A stretch of DNA of 64,000 nt from Micromonospora eburnea (GTDB lineage: Bacteria > Actinomycetota > Actinomycetes > Mycobacteriales > Micromonosporaceae). Shown one piece after another: positions 25,939-34,802 of this stretch. The stretch is taken from assembly GCF_900090225.1 (NCBI RefSeq), contig NZ_FMHY01000002.1:1798001-1862000 (forward strand), read 5' to 3'. A program made the translations under genes and the position numbers. Every line of letters starts with the position of its first letter. Within the stretch, counting starts at the first letter, position 1. Below the pieces are notes generated by a model that was not told where the DNA came from, searched no databases, and saw only the letters and a list, made by a program, of their open reading frames with translations.

Positions 25939-27048
25939 ATGTCTGGGCTGAACGCAGAATTCATCCCCCCGGCCCGACCGTTCATCGGTGAAGCCGAGAT
26001 CGAAGCGGCTGTCCGGGTGCTGCGCAGCGGCATGGTGGTGCAGGGACCCGAGGTAAAGGCGTTCGAGGACGAGTTCGGCGAGCTGGTCGCCGGCCGGCAC
26101 TGCGTCGCGGTCAACTCCGGCACCTCCGCCCTGCAGCTGACCCTGATGGCGCTCGGTTTCGGCCGCGGTGACGAGATCATCGTCCCCTCGTTCTCCTTCG
26201 CCGCGAGCGCCAACGCCGTACGCCTGGTGGGCGCCGAGCCGGTCTTCGTCGACATCGAGCCCGGCAGCTTCTGCGTCGACCCCGAGGCCGTCGCCGCCGC
26301 GGTCACCCCGCGCACCGTGGCGATCATGCCGGTGCACCTCTACGGTCACCCGGCCGCGATGGACCGGATCATGCAGATCGCCGAGCGGCACGGCCTCGCC
26401 GTGGTCGAGGACGCCGCCCAGGCGCACGGCGCCGCGCTCAACGGGCAGCCGGTCGGCTCCTTCGGCACCGCGGGTTGCTTCAGCTTCTACCCGACCAAGA
26501 ACATGCACTCGCTCGAAGGCGGCATGATCACCACTGGTGACGCCGAGCTGGCCCGGACCCTGCGCCTGCTGCGCAACCAGGGCATGGAGCAGCGGTACGC
26601 CAACGAGATCGTCGGCGCCAACATGCGGCTCACGGACGTCGCCGCGGCGATCGGCCGGGTGCAGCTGCGCCAGCTCCCGGAGTGGACCGAGCAGCGACGG
26701 GCGAACGCGAAGTTCCTCGACACGAACATCACCGGCCTGGTGACCCCGCCGGTGGCCGACAACGCCAAGCACGTGTACCACCAGTACACGGTCCGGGCCC
26801 AGGGCAACCGCGAAGCCGCCCAGCGCCGCCTCACCGAGCTGGGCATCGGCAACGCGGTTTACTACCCGACCCCGATCCACCGGCTCAAGCCGTACCTGGC
26901 CGAGGATGGCAAGCCCGGCCCGTGGGACCTGCCGGAGACGGAGCGGGCCGCCGCCGAGGTGATCTCGCTGCCGGTGCACCCGTCGCTGAGCCAGGCTGAC
27001 CTTGAGCGCATCGCCGAGGGCGCGAACCTCGCCGGGGGCGCCCGATGA
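25939..27048 (+). CDS. DegT/DnrJ/EryC1/StrS family PLP sugar aminotransferase (WbpE-like)
   Basis: A 369-residue aminotransferase. Asp158 (VVEDAAQAHG) and the PLP-binding Lys187 (SFYPTKNMHSLEGG) are present. NSGTSAL at 59-65 binds the cofactor phosphate, and NMRLTDVAAAIG is also present. ATG follows AGGAGGAA. The gene overlaps the Gfo/Idh/MocA dehydrogenase by four bases (ATGA). This pairing is the WbpB-WbpE couple, in which the dehydrogenase oxidises C3 of UDP-GlcNAc-uronate and the aminotransferase puts an amino group there, with glutamate as donor. Function is inferred from family plus context. Confidence 0.88.
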   Translation: MSGLNAEFIPPARPFIGEAEIEAAVRVLRSGMVVQGPEVKAFEDEFGELVAGRHCVAVNSGTSALQLTLMALGFGRGDEIIVPSFSFAASANAVRLVGAEPVFVDIEPGSFCVDPEAVAAAVTPRTVAIMPVHLYGHPAAMDRIMQIAERHGLAVVEDAAQAHGAALNGQPVGSFGTAGCFSFYPTKNMHSLEGGMITTGDAELARTLRLLRNQGMEQRYANEIVGANMRLTDVAAAIGRVQLRQLPEWTEQRRANAKFLDTNITGLVTPPVADNAKHVYHQYTVRAQGNREAAQRRLTELGIGNAVYYPTPIHRLKPYLAEDGKPGPWDLPETERAAAEVISLPVHPSLSQADLERIAEGANLAGGAR

Positions 27049-28082
27049 GCGGGGGACGGAAGCTGCGCGCCGGCCTGATCGGCCTCGGTGCGATGGGCCG
27101 TAACCATGCCCGAGTCCTGTCCGGCCTCGATGGTGTGGAGCTGGTCGGCGTCGTCGACCCGGCCGGCGACGTCACCGGCACGCTGCGTGCCCCGGTCGTG
27201 CCCGAGCTGGACGACCTGCTGGCTCTGGGCATCGACTACGCGGTGGTCGCCTGCCCGACCGCGCTGCACGAGAAGATCGGCCTGGAGCTGGCCCGCAACG
27301 GGGTCGGCGCGCTGATCGAGAAGCCGCTGGCCCAGTCGGTGGAGGCGGCCAGCCGGCTCGTCGAGGCCTTCGAGACCGCCGGCCTGGTGGCCGGAGTCGG
27401 CCACATCGAGCGGTACAACCCGGCTCTGCAGAACCTGCGCGTACGCCTGGAGGCGGGGGAGCTGGGCGAGGTGTTCCAGGTCGTCACCCGACGGCAGGGC
27501 CCATTCCCGCACCGGATCGCCGACGTCGGTGTGGTGATGGACCTCGCCACCCACGACATCGACCTGACCAGCTGGGTCACCGGGCAGGAATACACGTCGG
27601 TCTCGGCGCGGACGGTCTCCCGCAGTGGCCGGCTGCACGAGGACATGGTCGCCGTGGTCGGCCAGCTCGCCGACGGCACGATGGTGAACCACCTGGTCAA
27701 CTGGCTGAGCCCGCTCAAGGAGCGGTCCACCGTGGTCACTGGCGACAAGGGTTGCTTCGTGGCCGACACGCTCACCGCCGACCTCACCTTCTACGCGAAC
27801 GCCGCCATCGACACCGAGTGGGAGGCGCTGCGCGCGTTCCGTGGGGTGGCCGAGGGTGACATGGTCCGGTACGCGATTCCGAAGCGGGAGCCGCTGCTGG
27901 TGGAGCACGAGCGGTTCCGCGACGCGGTCGAGGGCAAGGAGAGCGACATCGTCACCCTCCGGCAGGGGCTCCGGACGGTCCAGGTGGCCGCCGCTCTGCT
28001 CCAGTCGGCCGGCGACGGCAGCACGATTCAGGTCGGCAAGATGACGTCCCCCGACGCCATGCAGTCGGTGGGTCGGCCCTGA
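27045..28082 (+). CDS. Gfo/Idh/MocA family oxidoreductase (WbpB-like UDP-GlcNAc-uronate 3-dehydrogenase)
   Basis: A 345-residue dehydrogenase. The Rossmann motif is GLIGLGAMGRNHA at 10-22. EKPLA near 97 and the catalytic-region HDIDLTSWVTG near 180 follow, and HIERYNPALQNLR is also typical of the WlbA/WbpB group. It would oxidise the 3-hydroxyl of UDP-N-acetylglucosaminuronate, coupled to the aminotransferase that overlaps its start. A GC-rich hairpin follows the stop. Confidence 0.87.
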   Translation: MSGGRKLRAGLIGLGAMGRNHARVLSGLDGVELVGVVDPAGDVTGTLRAPVVPELDDLLALGIDYAVVACPTALHEKIGLELARNGVGALIEKPLAQSVEAASRLVEAFETAGLVAGVGHIERYNPALQNLRVRLEAGELGEVFQVVTRRQGPFPHRIADVGVVMDLATHDIDLTSWVTGQEYTSVSARTVSRSGRLHEDMVAVVGQLADGTMVNHLVNWLSPLKERSTVVTGDKGCFVADTLTADLTFYANAAIDTEWEALRAFRGVAEGDMVRYAIPKREPLLVEHERFRDAVEGKESDIVTLRQGLRTVQVAAALLQSAGDGSTIQVGKMTSPDAMQSVGRP

Positions 28083-28099
28083 TCCCAGGCGGTACCAGC

Positions 28100-28134
28100 G
28101 CCCGCCGACCCGGCCCTCGGGCCGGGCGGCGGGC
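28100..28134 (+). terminator. GC-rich hairpin after the WbpB-like gene
   Basis: GCCCGCC-GA-CCCGGCC pairs with GGCCGGG-C-GGCGGGC around a short loop. No T run. It may attenuate read-through into the glycosyltransferase gene. Confidence 0.45.
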
Positions 28135-28183
28135 CCGTCCGGCCGGACAGCAGCATCCCAATCTCTCACTAGGAGGACCCTGC

Positions 28184-30796
28184 ATGGCACCGCCTGCCCG
28201 GCGGCCCCGACTCGCGGTGATCGTCGCCAACGGCATCACCGGGGATTCGCGCGTACAGAAGATCGCCATCGCCGCCGCCCGTGAGGGCTGGGACGTCACC
28301 TTGATCGGGGCCGCGACCGGCAACGTGGTCAAGCGGACCAAGATGGGGCCGATCGACGTCATCCGGGTGCCGGTCCGCAACTACCTGCGCCAGCTGCCGA
28401 AGGGCTCGCGGCTGCGCAAGATGGTGACCCAGTTCGCCATCGCCGACAAGCAGGATCTCGCCCGGAAGAAGGCTCTGCACCAGGCCTGGGTACGACAGAC
28501 CACCGCGCAGATCGGCTGGTTGCGCGGGCACAGCGGCCAGTCCGGTGCCCGTAAGCTGCTGGGAATGCCGCCGAGCCGTGCGCTCGGTGCGGTGGTCCGC
28601 GTGCGCCGCGCCGCCCACCAGCTCCGGGTCAAGGCGTTCGGCTGGGAGCAGGGGCAGGGGCGGAAGTCGGGGCCGACCGGCAATTGGCGCAAGGACTGGC
28701 CCCATCTGCTCGATCTGGACCTGGCCTTCGGCCCGGTGATCGAGCGGCTGAAGCCGGATCTCATCCACGCCAACGACATCACCATGATCAACACAGCCGC
28801 GCTGACGGTGGCCCGGATGCGGGCGCGCGGTGAGCGGGTCGCGTGGCTCTACGACGCCCACGAGTACGTGCCGGGTGTCGACTGGCCGCGACCCGAGATG
28901 CAGAGCGCCTTCCCCGCCGTGGAGCGGGAGTTCATCCACCGGTCCGACGCGATCGTCACGGTGTCACCGGAGATCGCGGCACGGCTCCAGTCGGACTACC
29001 GGCTGCCGGAGCTTCCGTTGGTGGTGCGGAACACCCCCATCCGTGAGTCCATCGGCGCCCTCGACGACCCGCCGTCGGTGCGACTGGCCTGCGGGCTCGA
29101 CGCGGACGTTCCGTTGCTGGTCTACTCCGGGTGGCTCTCCGCCGAACGGGGCCTGCGTACGGCGATCAACTCCCTGCCCGAACTCCCGCAGTTCCACCTC
29201 GCCATCGTCTCCGGACGGACCAGCCCGGAGCTGGAGTCCCTGCTGGACCGGGCGGATCTGCTGAACGTGCGGGACCGGATCCACGTGGTGCCCTACGTGC
29301 CGCAGCACGCGGTTCCGGACTACCTCTCCACCGCCGACATCGGCCTGATCTGCTCCAAGCGGACGCTGAACTACGAGCTGTCCCTGCCCACCAAGCTGGC
29401 CGAGTACCTGCACGCGGGCCTGCCCGTGGTGGCCAGCGACGTCAAGACCCTGGGCGAGTACGTCTCGCGGCACGGGGTCGGTGAGGTCTTCCGCTCGGAC
29501 GACGAGGAGAGCTTCGTCGCCGCGGTGACCCAGGCGATGACCCGGCGGCAGGAACTGGTCGCGAACATCACCGAGCCGGTCCTGACGGAGCTGTCCTGGG
29601 AGGCGCAGGTCGATGCGCTGATGGGGCTCTATCGCAAGCTCTGCCCGGTGAAGCCCGTGCCACCGCAGCCGCCGGTGCCGTGGACCGTCGAGGAAGAGCT
29701 CGTGGTGCCGGAGGCGAATGCCGGGGACCGCCCGCTGGATGCGTGGCGGCCGCTCGGCAAGACCAGCGTCCGGCTGGGTCTCGGGCCCGCGAACTACGCC
29801 GGCCAGGCCGCTGCCTTCGCCAAGGCCATCTGCCGGGAGAACCCGGACGTGTCGGCCGAGGTGGTGATGCGCAAGGGGCCCAACACCTTCGTGTTCCCCG
29901 CCGACGTCTACATCGACATCGCCAGGCTCCGCCGGTTCGACGTGCAGATGGAGCAGCTTCAGCGCGTCATCGGGCGATACTCCCACATGATCGTCGACGC
30001 GTTCCTGCCCGTCTTCGGTCACCTGAACGGCGACAGCATCCAGGCCGACCTGCCGGCCCTGCGCCGGGCGCAGATCAAGGTCGCCCTCCTGGCCCACGGC
30101 AGCGACATCCGGCACCCCGGGCGCCACCTTGAGCGGCACGAGTACTCGCTCTTCCGGGACGCGCCCGACGGGATCCTGGACGTGCTCACCGTGCGGGCGG
30201 AGCGCAACCGCCGGATCGCCGACGAAGCCGGGCTTCCGCTCTTTGTGACCACTCCGGACCTGCTGGAGGACCTGCCCACGGCCACCTGGGCGCCGCTCGT
30301 GGTCGACGTGCAGGCATGGGCGAGCGACCACCCGGTCATGCAGCGGCCGCGCCCGGTCGTGCTGCACGCCCCCTCGGCCCGCTGGACCAAGGGCACGGAT
30401 CGCATCCTGCCGGTCCTCAACGAGATGCACGACCAGGGCACGATCGAACTCAAGCTGGCCGAGCGGCTCGACTGGGCCGAGCTCCAGGAGCTGGTCAAGA
30501 CCGCGGACATCGTGCTGGACCAGTTCGCCACCGGCGCCTACGGCACCTTCGCCGTGGAGGCGATGGCCGCCGGGCGGCCGGTGGTGGCATTCCTCAACGA
30601 GGAGATGCACCTGAAGTTCGGCGCCCGGCCGCCGATCGTCAACGCGACCCCGGGCACCCTGCGGAAGGCCATCGAGTCGCTGCTCGACGATCGGGAGAAC
30701 GCGGCGCGGATCGGCGCGGAGTCGGTGGCGTACGCCCGTGACTTCCACGACGGTCGGCGTACCGCGAGCGCCTTCATGCCGTTCCTCATGAGCTGA
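28184..30796 (+). CDS. large two-domain glycosyltransferase (GT4-like followed by a second GT-B-like domain)
   Basis: An 870-residue protein. The first half (about 1-490) resembles the glycosyltransferases at 39074 and 40802: VIVANGITGDSRVQK at 12-26, DLIHANDI near 204, YDAHEYVPGVDW near 223, and ELSLPTKLAEYLHAGLPVV near 400, the GT4 nucleotide-sugar loop. A Pro-rich linker (PVKPVPPQPPVPW) leads to a second domain (about 525-870) with HGSDIRHPGRHLERHEYSLF, VVLHAPSARWTKGTDRI and FAVEAMAAGRPVV, again GT-B-like. ATG follows AGGAGGA. The two active domains could add two sugars. Its donor and acceptor are unknown. Confidence 0.82.
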   Translation: MAPPARRPRLAVIVANGITGDSRVQKIAIAAAREGWDVTLIGAATGNVVKRTKMGPIDVIRVPVRNYLRQLPKGSRLRKMVTQFAIADKQDLARKKALHQAWVRQTTAQIGWLRGHSGQSGARKLLGMPPSRALGAVVRVRRAAHQLRVKAFGWEQGQGRKSGPTGNWRKDWPHLLDLDLAFGPVIERLKPDLIHANDITMINTAALTVARMRARGERVAWLYDAHEYVPGVDWPRPEMQSAFPAVEREFIHRSDAIVTVSPEIAARLQSDYRLPELPLVVRNTPIRESIGALDDPPSVRLACGLDADVPLLVYSGWLSAERGLRTAINSLPELPQFHLAIVSGRTSPELESLLDRADLLNVRDRIHVVPYVPQHAVPDYLSTADIGLICSKRTLNYELSLPTKLAEYLHAGLPVVASDVKTLGEYVSRHGVGEVFRSDDEESFVAAVTQAMTRRQELVANITEPVLTELSWEAQVDALMGLYRKLCPVKPVPPQPPVPWTVEEELVVPEANAGDRPLDAWRPLGKTSVRLGLGPANYAGQAAAFAKAICRENPDVSAEVVMRKGPNTFVFPADVYIDIARLRRFDVQMEQLQRVIGRYSHMIVDAFLPVFGHLNGDSIQADLPALRRAQIKVALLAHGSDIRHPGRHLERHEYSLFRDAPDGILDVLTVRAERNRRIADEAGLPLFVTTPDLLEDLPTATWAPLVVDVQAWASDHPVMQRPRPVVLHAPSARWTKGTDRILPVLNEMHDQGTIELKLAERLDWAELQELVKTADIVLDQFATGAYGTFAVEAMAAGRPVVAFLNEEMHLKFGARPPIVNATPGTLRKAIESLLDDRENAARIGAESVAYARDFHDGRRTASAFMPFLMS

Positions 30797-30805
30797 CGAA
30801 ACAGC

Positions 30806-30844
30806 GGCGACGGCCGGCCAGCGCGCTGCTGGCCGGCCGTCGCC
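30806..30844. terminator. 17-bp-stem terminator between convergent genes
   Basis: GGCGACGGCCGGCCAGC (30806-30822) pairs perfectly with GCTGGCCGGCCGTCGCC (30828-30844) around GCGCT. It is flanked by CGAAA and TTTCG, which extend the symmetry. Confidence 0.85.
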
Positions 30845-30898
30845 GGATTTCGTCCCCGGTCGGGCCGTCGTAGCGCCCGGGTCCGGTGATTTGGTGGC

Positions 30899-31519
30899 CT
30901 AGAGTTCCATCCCGGTCGTGACCGGGATGGTGGAAAACCGCTTGGCCAGCCGGGCACCCAGCGTGACGGTATAGACGTCGCTGGCCACGATGCGGTCCAC
31001 CGAGCCGAAGTCGATGGCGTTGATCGCCCGGTTGAAGTCGCGGGAGAGTAGCAGCGGGCGCAACGCCCGGTAGGCCGGCATGAAGAGCCGGCCGTGCACC
31101 GCCCCCGAGACCCGCCGCTGCGCCCGGCCGAGCAGTGCCGCGGGCCGGCGCAGCGGGCGGGCGAAACTCCGCTCGGAGAGGCGTTCGACGGCGGCGGTCA
31201 CGGCACCCGGAACGCGGAAGACCAGCAGCCTCTCCACCCGGCGTACCAGGAACTGCTCCTCCGGCCGGTCCGGGGCGTGGATCCGGGGCGCCGGCTGGAT
31301 GTCCAGCTCCCGCCACTGCTCGGGCCTGGCCACCAGCAGTTCCACCTGGTCCCCCCGGGCGACCAGATGACCGATGTATTCCGCGACCCGCTCGGGTGGC
31401 TGGTTCAGCAGCGACAGGACGACCAGCCGGCCCGGCCGGCCGGCGTCGGACACCACGCCGCTCGCCTGCTTTTCGCCCGCCGCCTCGTCCCGGCCACTGA
31501 TCCGGTCTCCGGCCGTCAC
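30899..31519 (-). CDS. hypothetical half-glycosyltransferase-like protein
   Basis: A 206-residue protein. GTG at 31519 overlaps the upstream glycosyltransferase stop by four bases (GTGA) and has GAGGGGGT before it. The N-terminal strand-helix unit LVVLSLLNQPPERVAEYIGHLVARGDQVELLVAR and the C-terminal VDRIVASDVYTVTLGARLA look like the first Rossmann half of a GT-B glycosyltransferase, but no C-terminal nucleotide-binding half follows. The 187-residue product at 32903-33466 has the same layout. It ends before the convergent 870-residue gene. Role unknown; an accessory to its operon glycosyltransferases is likely. Confidence 0.7.
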   Translation of the reverse strand: MTAGDRISGRDEAAGEKQASGVVSDAGRPGRLVVLSLLNQPPERVAEYIGHLVARGDQVELLVARPEQWRELDIQPAPRIHAPDRPEEQFLVRRVERLLVFRVPGAVTAAVERLSERSFARPLRRPAALLGRAQRRVSGAVHGRLFMPAYRALRPLLLSRDFNRAINAIDFGSVDRIVASDVYTVTLGARLAKRFSTIPVTTGMEL

Positions 31520-32919
31520 CGGTCCACCCCCTCGCCCGTCCTGTCGGCCGCGCCCGCCAGCACCCGCAGCTTCGCCTCGAGCGGGGCGAGCACCGCCGAC
31601 CGGGCGTACGTCTCGGCGTGCCGTCGTGCCGCCGCCCGCAGCTCCGGCGTCATGTCCTGGGCCAGCTTGCCGGCGGCGATCATCGACTGGGCGATCTGCT
31701 CCGGGTCCAGGCTGTCCGCGTTGAACCACAGGGGATAGCCGGTCAACACCTCGGTCGCCGCGATACCGGGCGCGTGCACCGAGACGATGGGCCGGCCGCT
31801 GGCCATGTACTCGAAGATCTTTCCCGAGGTGACGTAACGGGCGCCGCCGACGAGGAAGACCAGCACGTCGCTCTCCGCGTACGCCCGGGCGACCTCGGTC
31901 TTGGACACGGGCCCGCGATAACGCACACCCGTCTCGGGGTTGGCCGGACGCTCGACCCCCGGGTCGAGACCCAGCCGGTCCAGGAGCTTCATCTGGCTGC
32001 CCTGGAAGAAGCCGAGGTGGCCGAAGATGTCCAGGGTGGCGCTGGCCAGGTCGGGGTGGCGTCGGGCCAGGCGGAAGGCCTCGACCATCTCCTCCACCGG
32101 CTGCGCCTCGGTGACGGTGCCGACGTAGGAGAAACGTAGCCCGGCCGCCGTCCTCGTCGGCGCGGCGTCACCGGCCCCGCTGGGCCCGACCGGTTCTGGT
32201 TCGGCGAGCAGGTCCGGATCCCACCCGTTCGGCACCACCATCATCCGCTCGGCCACCTGGGGATACCGTTCGGCGTGCCAGGAGCGGAGCGCCTCGTTGA
32301 CGAAGAGCACCGCCGAGGCGCTGGAGAGCACCCGCTTCTCCCAGGCCCAGACCGGATGCCCGGCGGGATAGGCCGGTTTCTCGGCGAAGAGGTCCAGCGT
32401 CCAGGAGTCGCGGTAGTCCAGGACGTACGGCACGCCGGTGAGGCGGTGGATCAGCCAGGCGGCGGCGAAGGAGGCGAACGGGTTCCCGGTCGCGACGATC
32501 ACGTCGAACCGGCGGCGGGTGTGCAGCCGCAGCGCCTTGCGCACCGATGCCCAGGCCCACGAGGCGTAGTGCTCGGGGAACATGCGCTGACCGAACTGGT
32601 ACAGGTTACGGGCGGTGACGGGCAGGAGCTGGCGGAACCGGCTGTACTTTCGGACGTCCCGCTCCCAGATGAACTGGTTCAGCCCAGGCCGCTCGACGCG
32701 GATACGCTCGTTCACCGCGTCGGCGAGCTTCTCGTCGAGAGAGCCGACCGCATCCTTCAGGAACCTCAGCGGTGCCGCGAACACGGTGACGTCCCAGCCC
32801 CGGGCCGTGAGGTGGTTGGCCGCGGCGAGCGACCGGTAGACGCCGCTGGCGCGCGAGGGCGGGAAGTAGAAGGAGAGGTAGAGCGCCCGGGGACGCCGGC
32901 CCTTAGCTCTGATCGGCAT
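31516..32919 (-). CDS. glycosyltransferase, GT4/GT1-like
   Basis: A 467-residue GT-B enzyme. The N-terminal part has ALYLSFYFPPSRASGVYRSLAA (the YYFPP motif) and ATGNPFASFAAAW with VLDYRDSWTLDLF. The C-terminal part has FSYVGTVTEAQPVE, DVLVFLVGGARYVTSGKIFEYMASGRPIV, where the Glu in KIFEYMA is the donor-ribose ligand. ATG at 32919 follows GGAAAAG and overlaps the upstream gene by 17 bases. It lies between two half-glycosyltransferase-like genes. Confidence 0.87.
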   Translation of the reverse strand: MPIRAKGRRPRALYLSFYFPPSRASGVYRSLAAANHLTARGWDVTVFAAPLRFLKDAVGSLDEKLADAVNERIRVERPGLNQFIWERDVRKYSRFRQLLPVTARNLYQFGQRMFPEHYASWAWASVRKALRLHTRRRFDVIVATGNPFASFAAAWLIHRLTGVPYVLDYRDSWTLDLFAEKPAYPAGHPVWAWEKRVLSSASAVLFVNEALRSWHAERYPQVAERMMVVPNGWDPDLLAEPEPVGPSGAGDAAPTRTAAGLRFSYVGTVTEAQPVEEMVEAFRLARRHPDLASATLDIFGHLGFFQGSQMKLLDRLGLDPGVERPANPETGVRYRGPVSKTEVARAYAESDVLVFLVGGARYVTSGKIFEYMASGRPIVSVHAPGIAATEVLTGYPLWFNADSLDPEQIAQSMIAAGKLAQDMTPELRAAARRHAETYARSAVLAPLEAKLRVLAGAADRTGEGVDR

Positions 32920-33466
32920 CAGCTTTTCCGGAAACGGTAGACAGGGGCAGGTCAACGAGGCCGTACGAGACGGGTACCTCGGTCAGTCCGTCGGCGACCA
33001 ACCGTGCGGCCACCGGGACGGAGGCCGGGTCGCTCACCACCATCAGGTCGAACGACGAGTGCCGCAGCACGAACCGGTGCAGCACCTCGTGCCGGACATC
33101 CTGGGTGAACCGGCGAAGGGCGGGCGCGACGAGCCGGTTGTGGACGCGTCGGGCGACTTTCTGCTCGTATGCCTGGCCGGCCTTCTCCGAGAAGGACTTC
33201 AGCCGCCCTCGGCCGAGCGCGCCGAAGGCGCGGCGAGGCGCGTGGTACATGATCCGCTGTGCCGCCAGGAAGGGCGGGTGCAGCAGCTCCAGGCTCGCCA
33301 GCTCCTCCACCCGGACCTGCGGCGCAAAGCTCTCGTTGCGCCACGCCCTGAGCTTCGCGACCACCACGACCGCGTCTCCGCCGTCGGCCACCACCTGCGC
33401 CGACTCCTCGACGACCGCCCGTCGTCGGGTGGCCCCGAGGGCGAGGAAGACAACCTGGGTGCTCAT
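32903..33466 (-). CDS. hypothetical half-glycosyltransferase-like protein
   Basis: A 187-residue protein starting MSTQVVFLALGATRRRAVVE. N-terminal VVFLALGATRRRAVVEES and a C-terminal FDLMVVSDPASVPVAARL unit make up a lone Rossmann-like half. The arrangement parallels the 206-residue protein at 30899-31519 (strand-helix start, basic middle, SD..AARLA end). Its ATG overlaps the stop of the upstream glycosyltransferase (ATGA) and its own stop lies inside the next glycosyltransferase, so translation is coupled on both sides. No catalytic motif is recognised. Confidence 0.7.
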   Translation of the reverse strand: MSTQVVFLALGATRRRAVVEESAQVVADGGDAVVVVAKLRAWRNESFAPQVRVEELASLELLHPPFLAAQRIMYHAPRRAFGALGRGRLKSFSEKAGQAYEQKVARRVHNRLVAPALRRFTQDVRHEVLHRFVLRHSSFDLMVVSDPASVPVAARLVADGLTEVPVSYGLVDLPLSTVSGKADADQS

Positions 33467-34707
33467 CGGACCGCACGCTCCGGATTCGGCTCGGCCGGCA
33501 CGGCGGGTGCCGGCGCGGGGAACCAGACATTGTGGTGCGCCTCGGCGACCGCCTCGTAGCCGTAGCGCCCGGCCAGGGTCCGGCGGGCCGGCGACAGGTC
33601 CATGCCGGCGGCGAAGCGGGCCCGCAGGCGCCGGTATCCTTCGGCCAGCGACTCCGCGTCCTCCGACACCTCGACCAACTCGCCGGCGGACTCCTCGATG
33701 CCGGCCAGGATCTCCTCGGGGCCACCGCAGCGGGTGACCAGCACGGGCATCCCCGCCGCCGATGCCTCCACCACGGTCATCCCGAAGGTCTCGAACTGGC
33801 TGGCATGGACCAGCAGGTCGTGTTCACGCATCAGCCGCAGGGCCTCCGCCGGGGGGAGCGGACCGGTGAACCGTACGGCCTCGGCGACGCCCAACTCGGC
33901 GGCGAGGTCGGCCAGCTCGCCGCGCAGCTTTCCGTCGCCGACCAGCGTCAGGGACAGCGTGGGGTCCTCCGAACGGCACGTGGCGAAGGCGGACAGCAGC
34001 CGTCGCACTCCCTTGCGGGGGATGAGCCCACCGACGTACAGCCAGCGGCGCAGTTCGGTGACCGGAGTCGGTCGGGTGGTGGCGAAGGAGACCGGATTCG
34101 GAATGAACTTGATCCGGTCGGCGTGCTGCGGGAAGGCCGCCACCAGCGGGTCCCGGACGGCCCGTCCCACCGCGAAGAATCCCGCGCACCGGCGCAGCAC
34201 TTCCTCGTACATGGCCCGGGATTCGGGCTGAGCGAGCAGCGTGTCCAGATAGGTCGCGTGCTCGGTCACGAAGACCGGGGTGTCCGGGTGCGTGTTCTGC
34301 AGGGCGGCCCAGGCACTGGGGAGACCCACGTGCGCGTGCACCACCGACGCGGAGAGCTTTTCGCCCCGCAGCGCCGCACGGAGGGTCGCCTCGTGCCGGC
34401 GGGCGACCTCCGCGTGCGGCAGGCCGATCGGCAACAGGACCGGCAGGTTCAGCAAGGCCGCCCCGCCGGCGGTCGGGACCGGGCGCAGGGTGTGCGGGAG
34501 CAGCTGGTGGTGCGCCTGCGTGACCGCGCGTTCCTGCTCCGGGGTGGGGCGGTAGCCCCACTCGTCACAGTGGTAGACGGTGACCCGGTCGCATCCCGGG
34601 GCGGTCGCCTCGACCATCGCCTGGACGAAGGCACCGAGGAAAGGCCGCTGTGCCGTCGGGTACCAGGCGGTGACGATGGCGACATCGCTGGTGGAAGCTG
34701 GGGTCAC
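33463..34707 (-). CDS. glycosyltransferase family 4 protein
   Basis: A 414-residue GT4 enzyme. GTG at 34707 follows GGGAGGAA. N-terminal VAIVTAWYPTAQRPFLGAFVQ and VVHAHVGLPSAWAAL precede the C-terminal GT4 core: YVGGLIPRKGVRRLLSAF, LTLVGDGKLRGEL, and the EX7E motif in HASQFETFGMTVVEASAAGMPVL. It starts the operon of four overlapping minus-strand genes (34707 to 30899), and probably adds a hexose or HexNAc to the lipid-linked polymer. Confidence 0.9.
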   Translation of the reverse strand: MTPASTSDVAIVTAWYPTAQRPFLGAFVQAMVEATAPGCDRVTVYHCDEWGYRPTPEQERAVTQAHHQLLPHTLRPVPTAGGAALLNLPVLLPIGLPHAEVARRHEATLRAALRGEKLSASVVHAHVGLPSAWAALQNTHPDTPVFVTEHATYLDTLLAQPESRAMYEEVLRRCAGFFAVGRAVRDPLVAAFPQHADRIKFIPNPVSFATTRPTPVTELRRWLYVGGLIPRKGVRRLLSAFATCRSEDPTLSLTLVGDGKLRGELADLAAELGVAEAVRFTGPLPPAEALRLMREHDLLVHASQFETFGMTVVEASAAGMPVLVTRCGGPEEILAGIEESAGELVEVSEDAESLAEGYRRLRARFAAGMDLSPARRTLAGRYGYEAVAEAHHNVWFPAPAPAVPAEPNPERAVR

Positions 34708-34802
34708 TCGACTGTTCCTCCCTGCGGTGCGGCGTGTGGGCCGCGTCACGCTACCACCCGGTTCCGCCGCCCAGAGCCGAGCCGGGGTTGCTGCGGTTAC
34801 GG

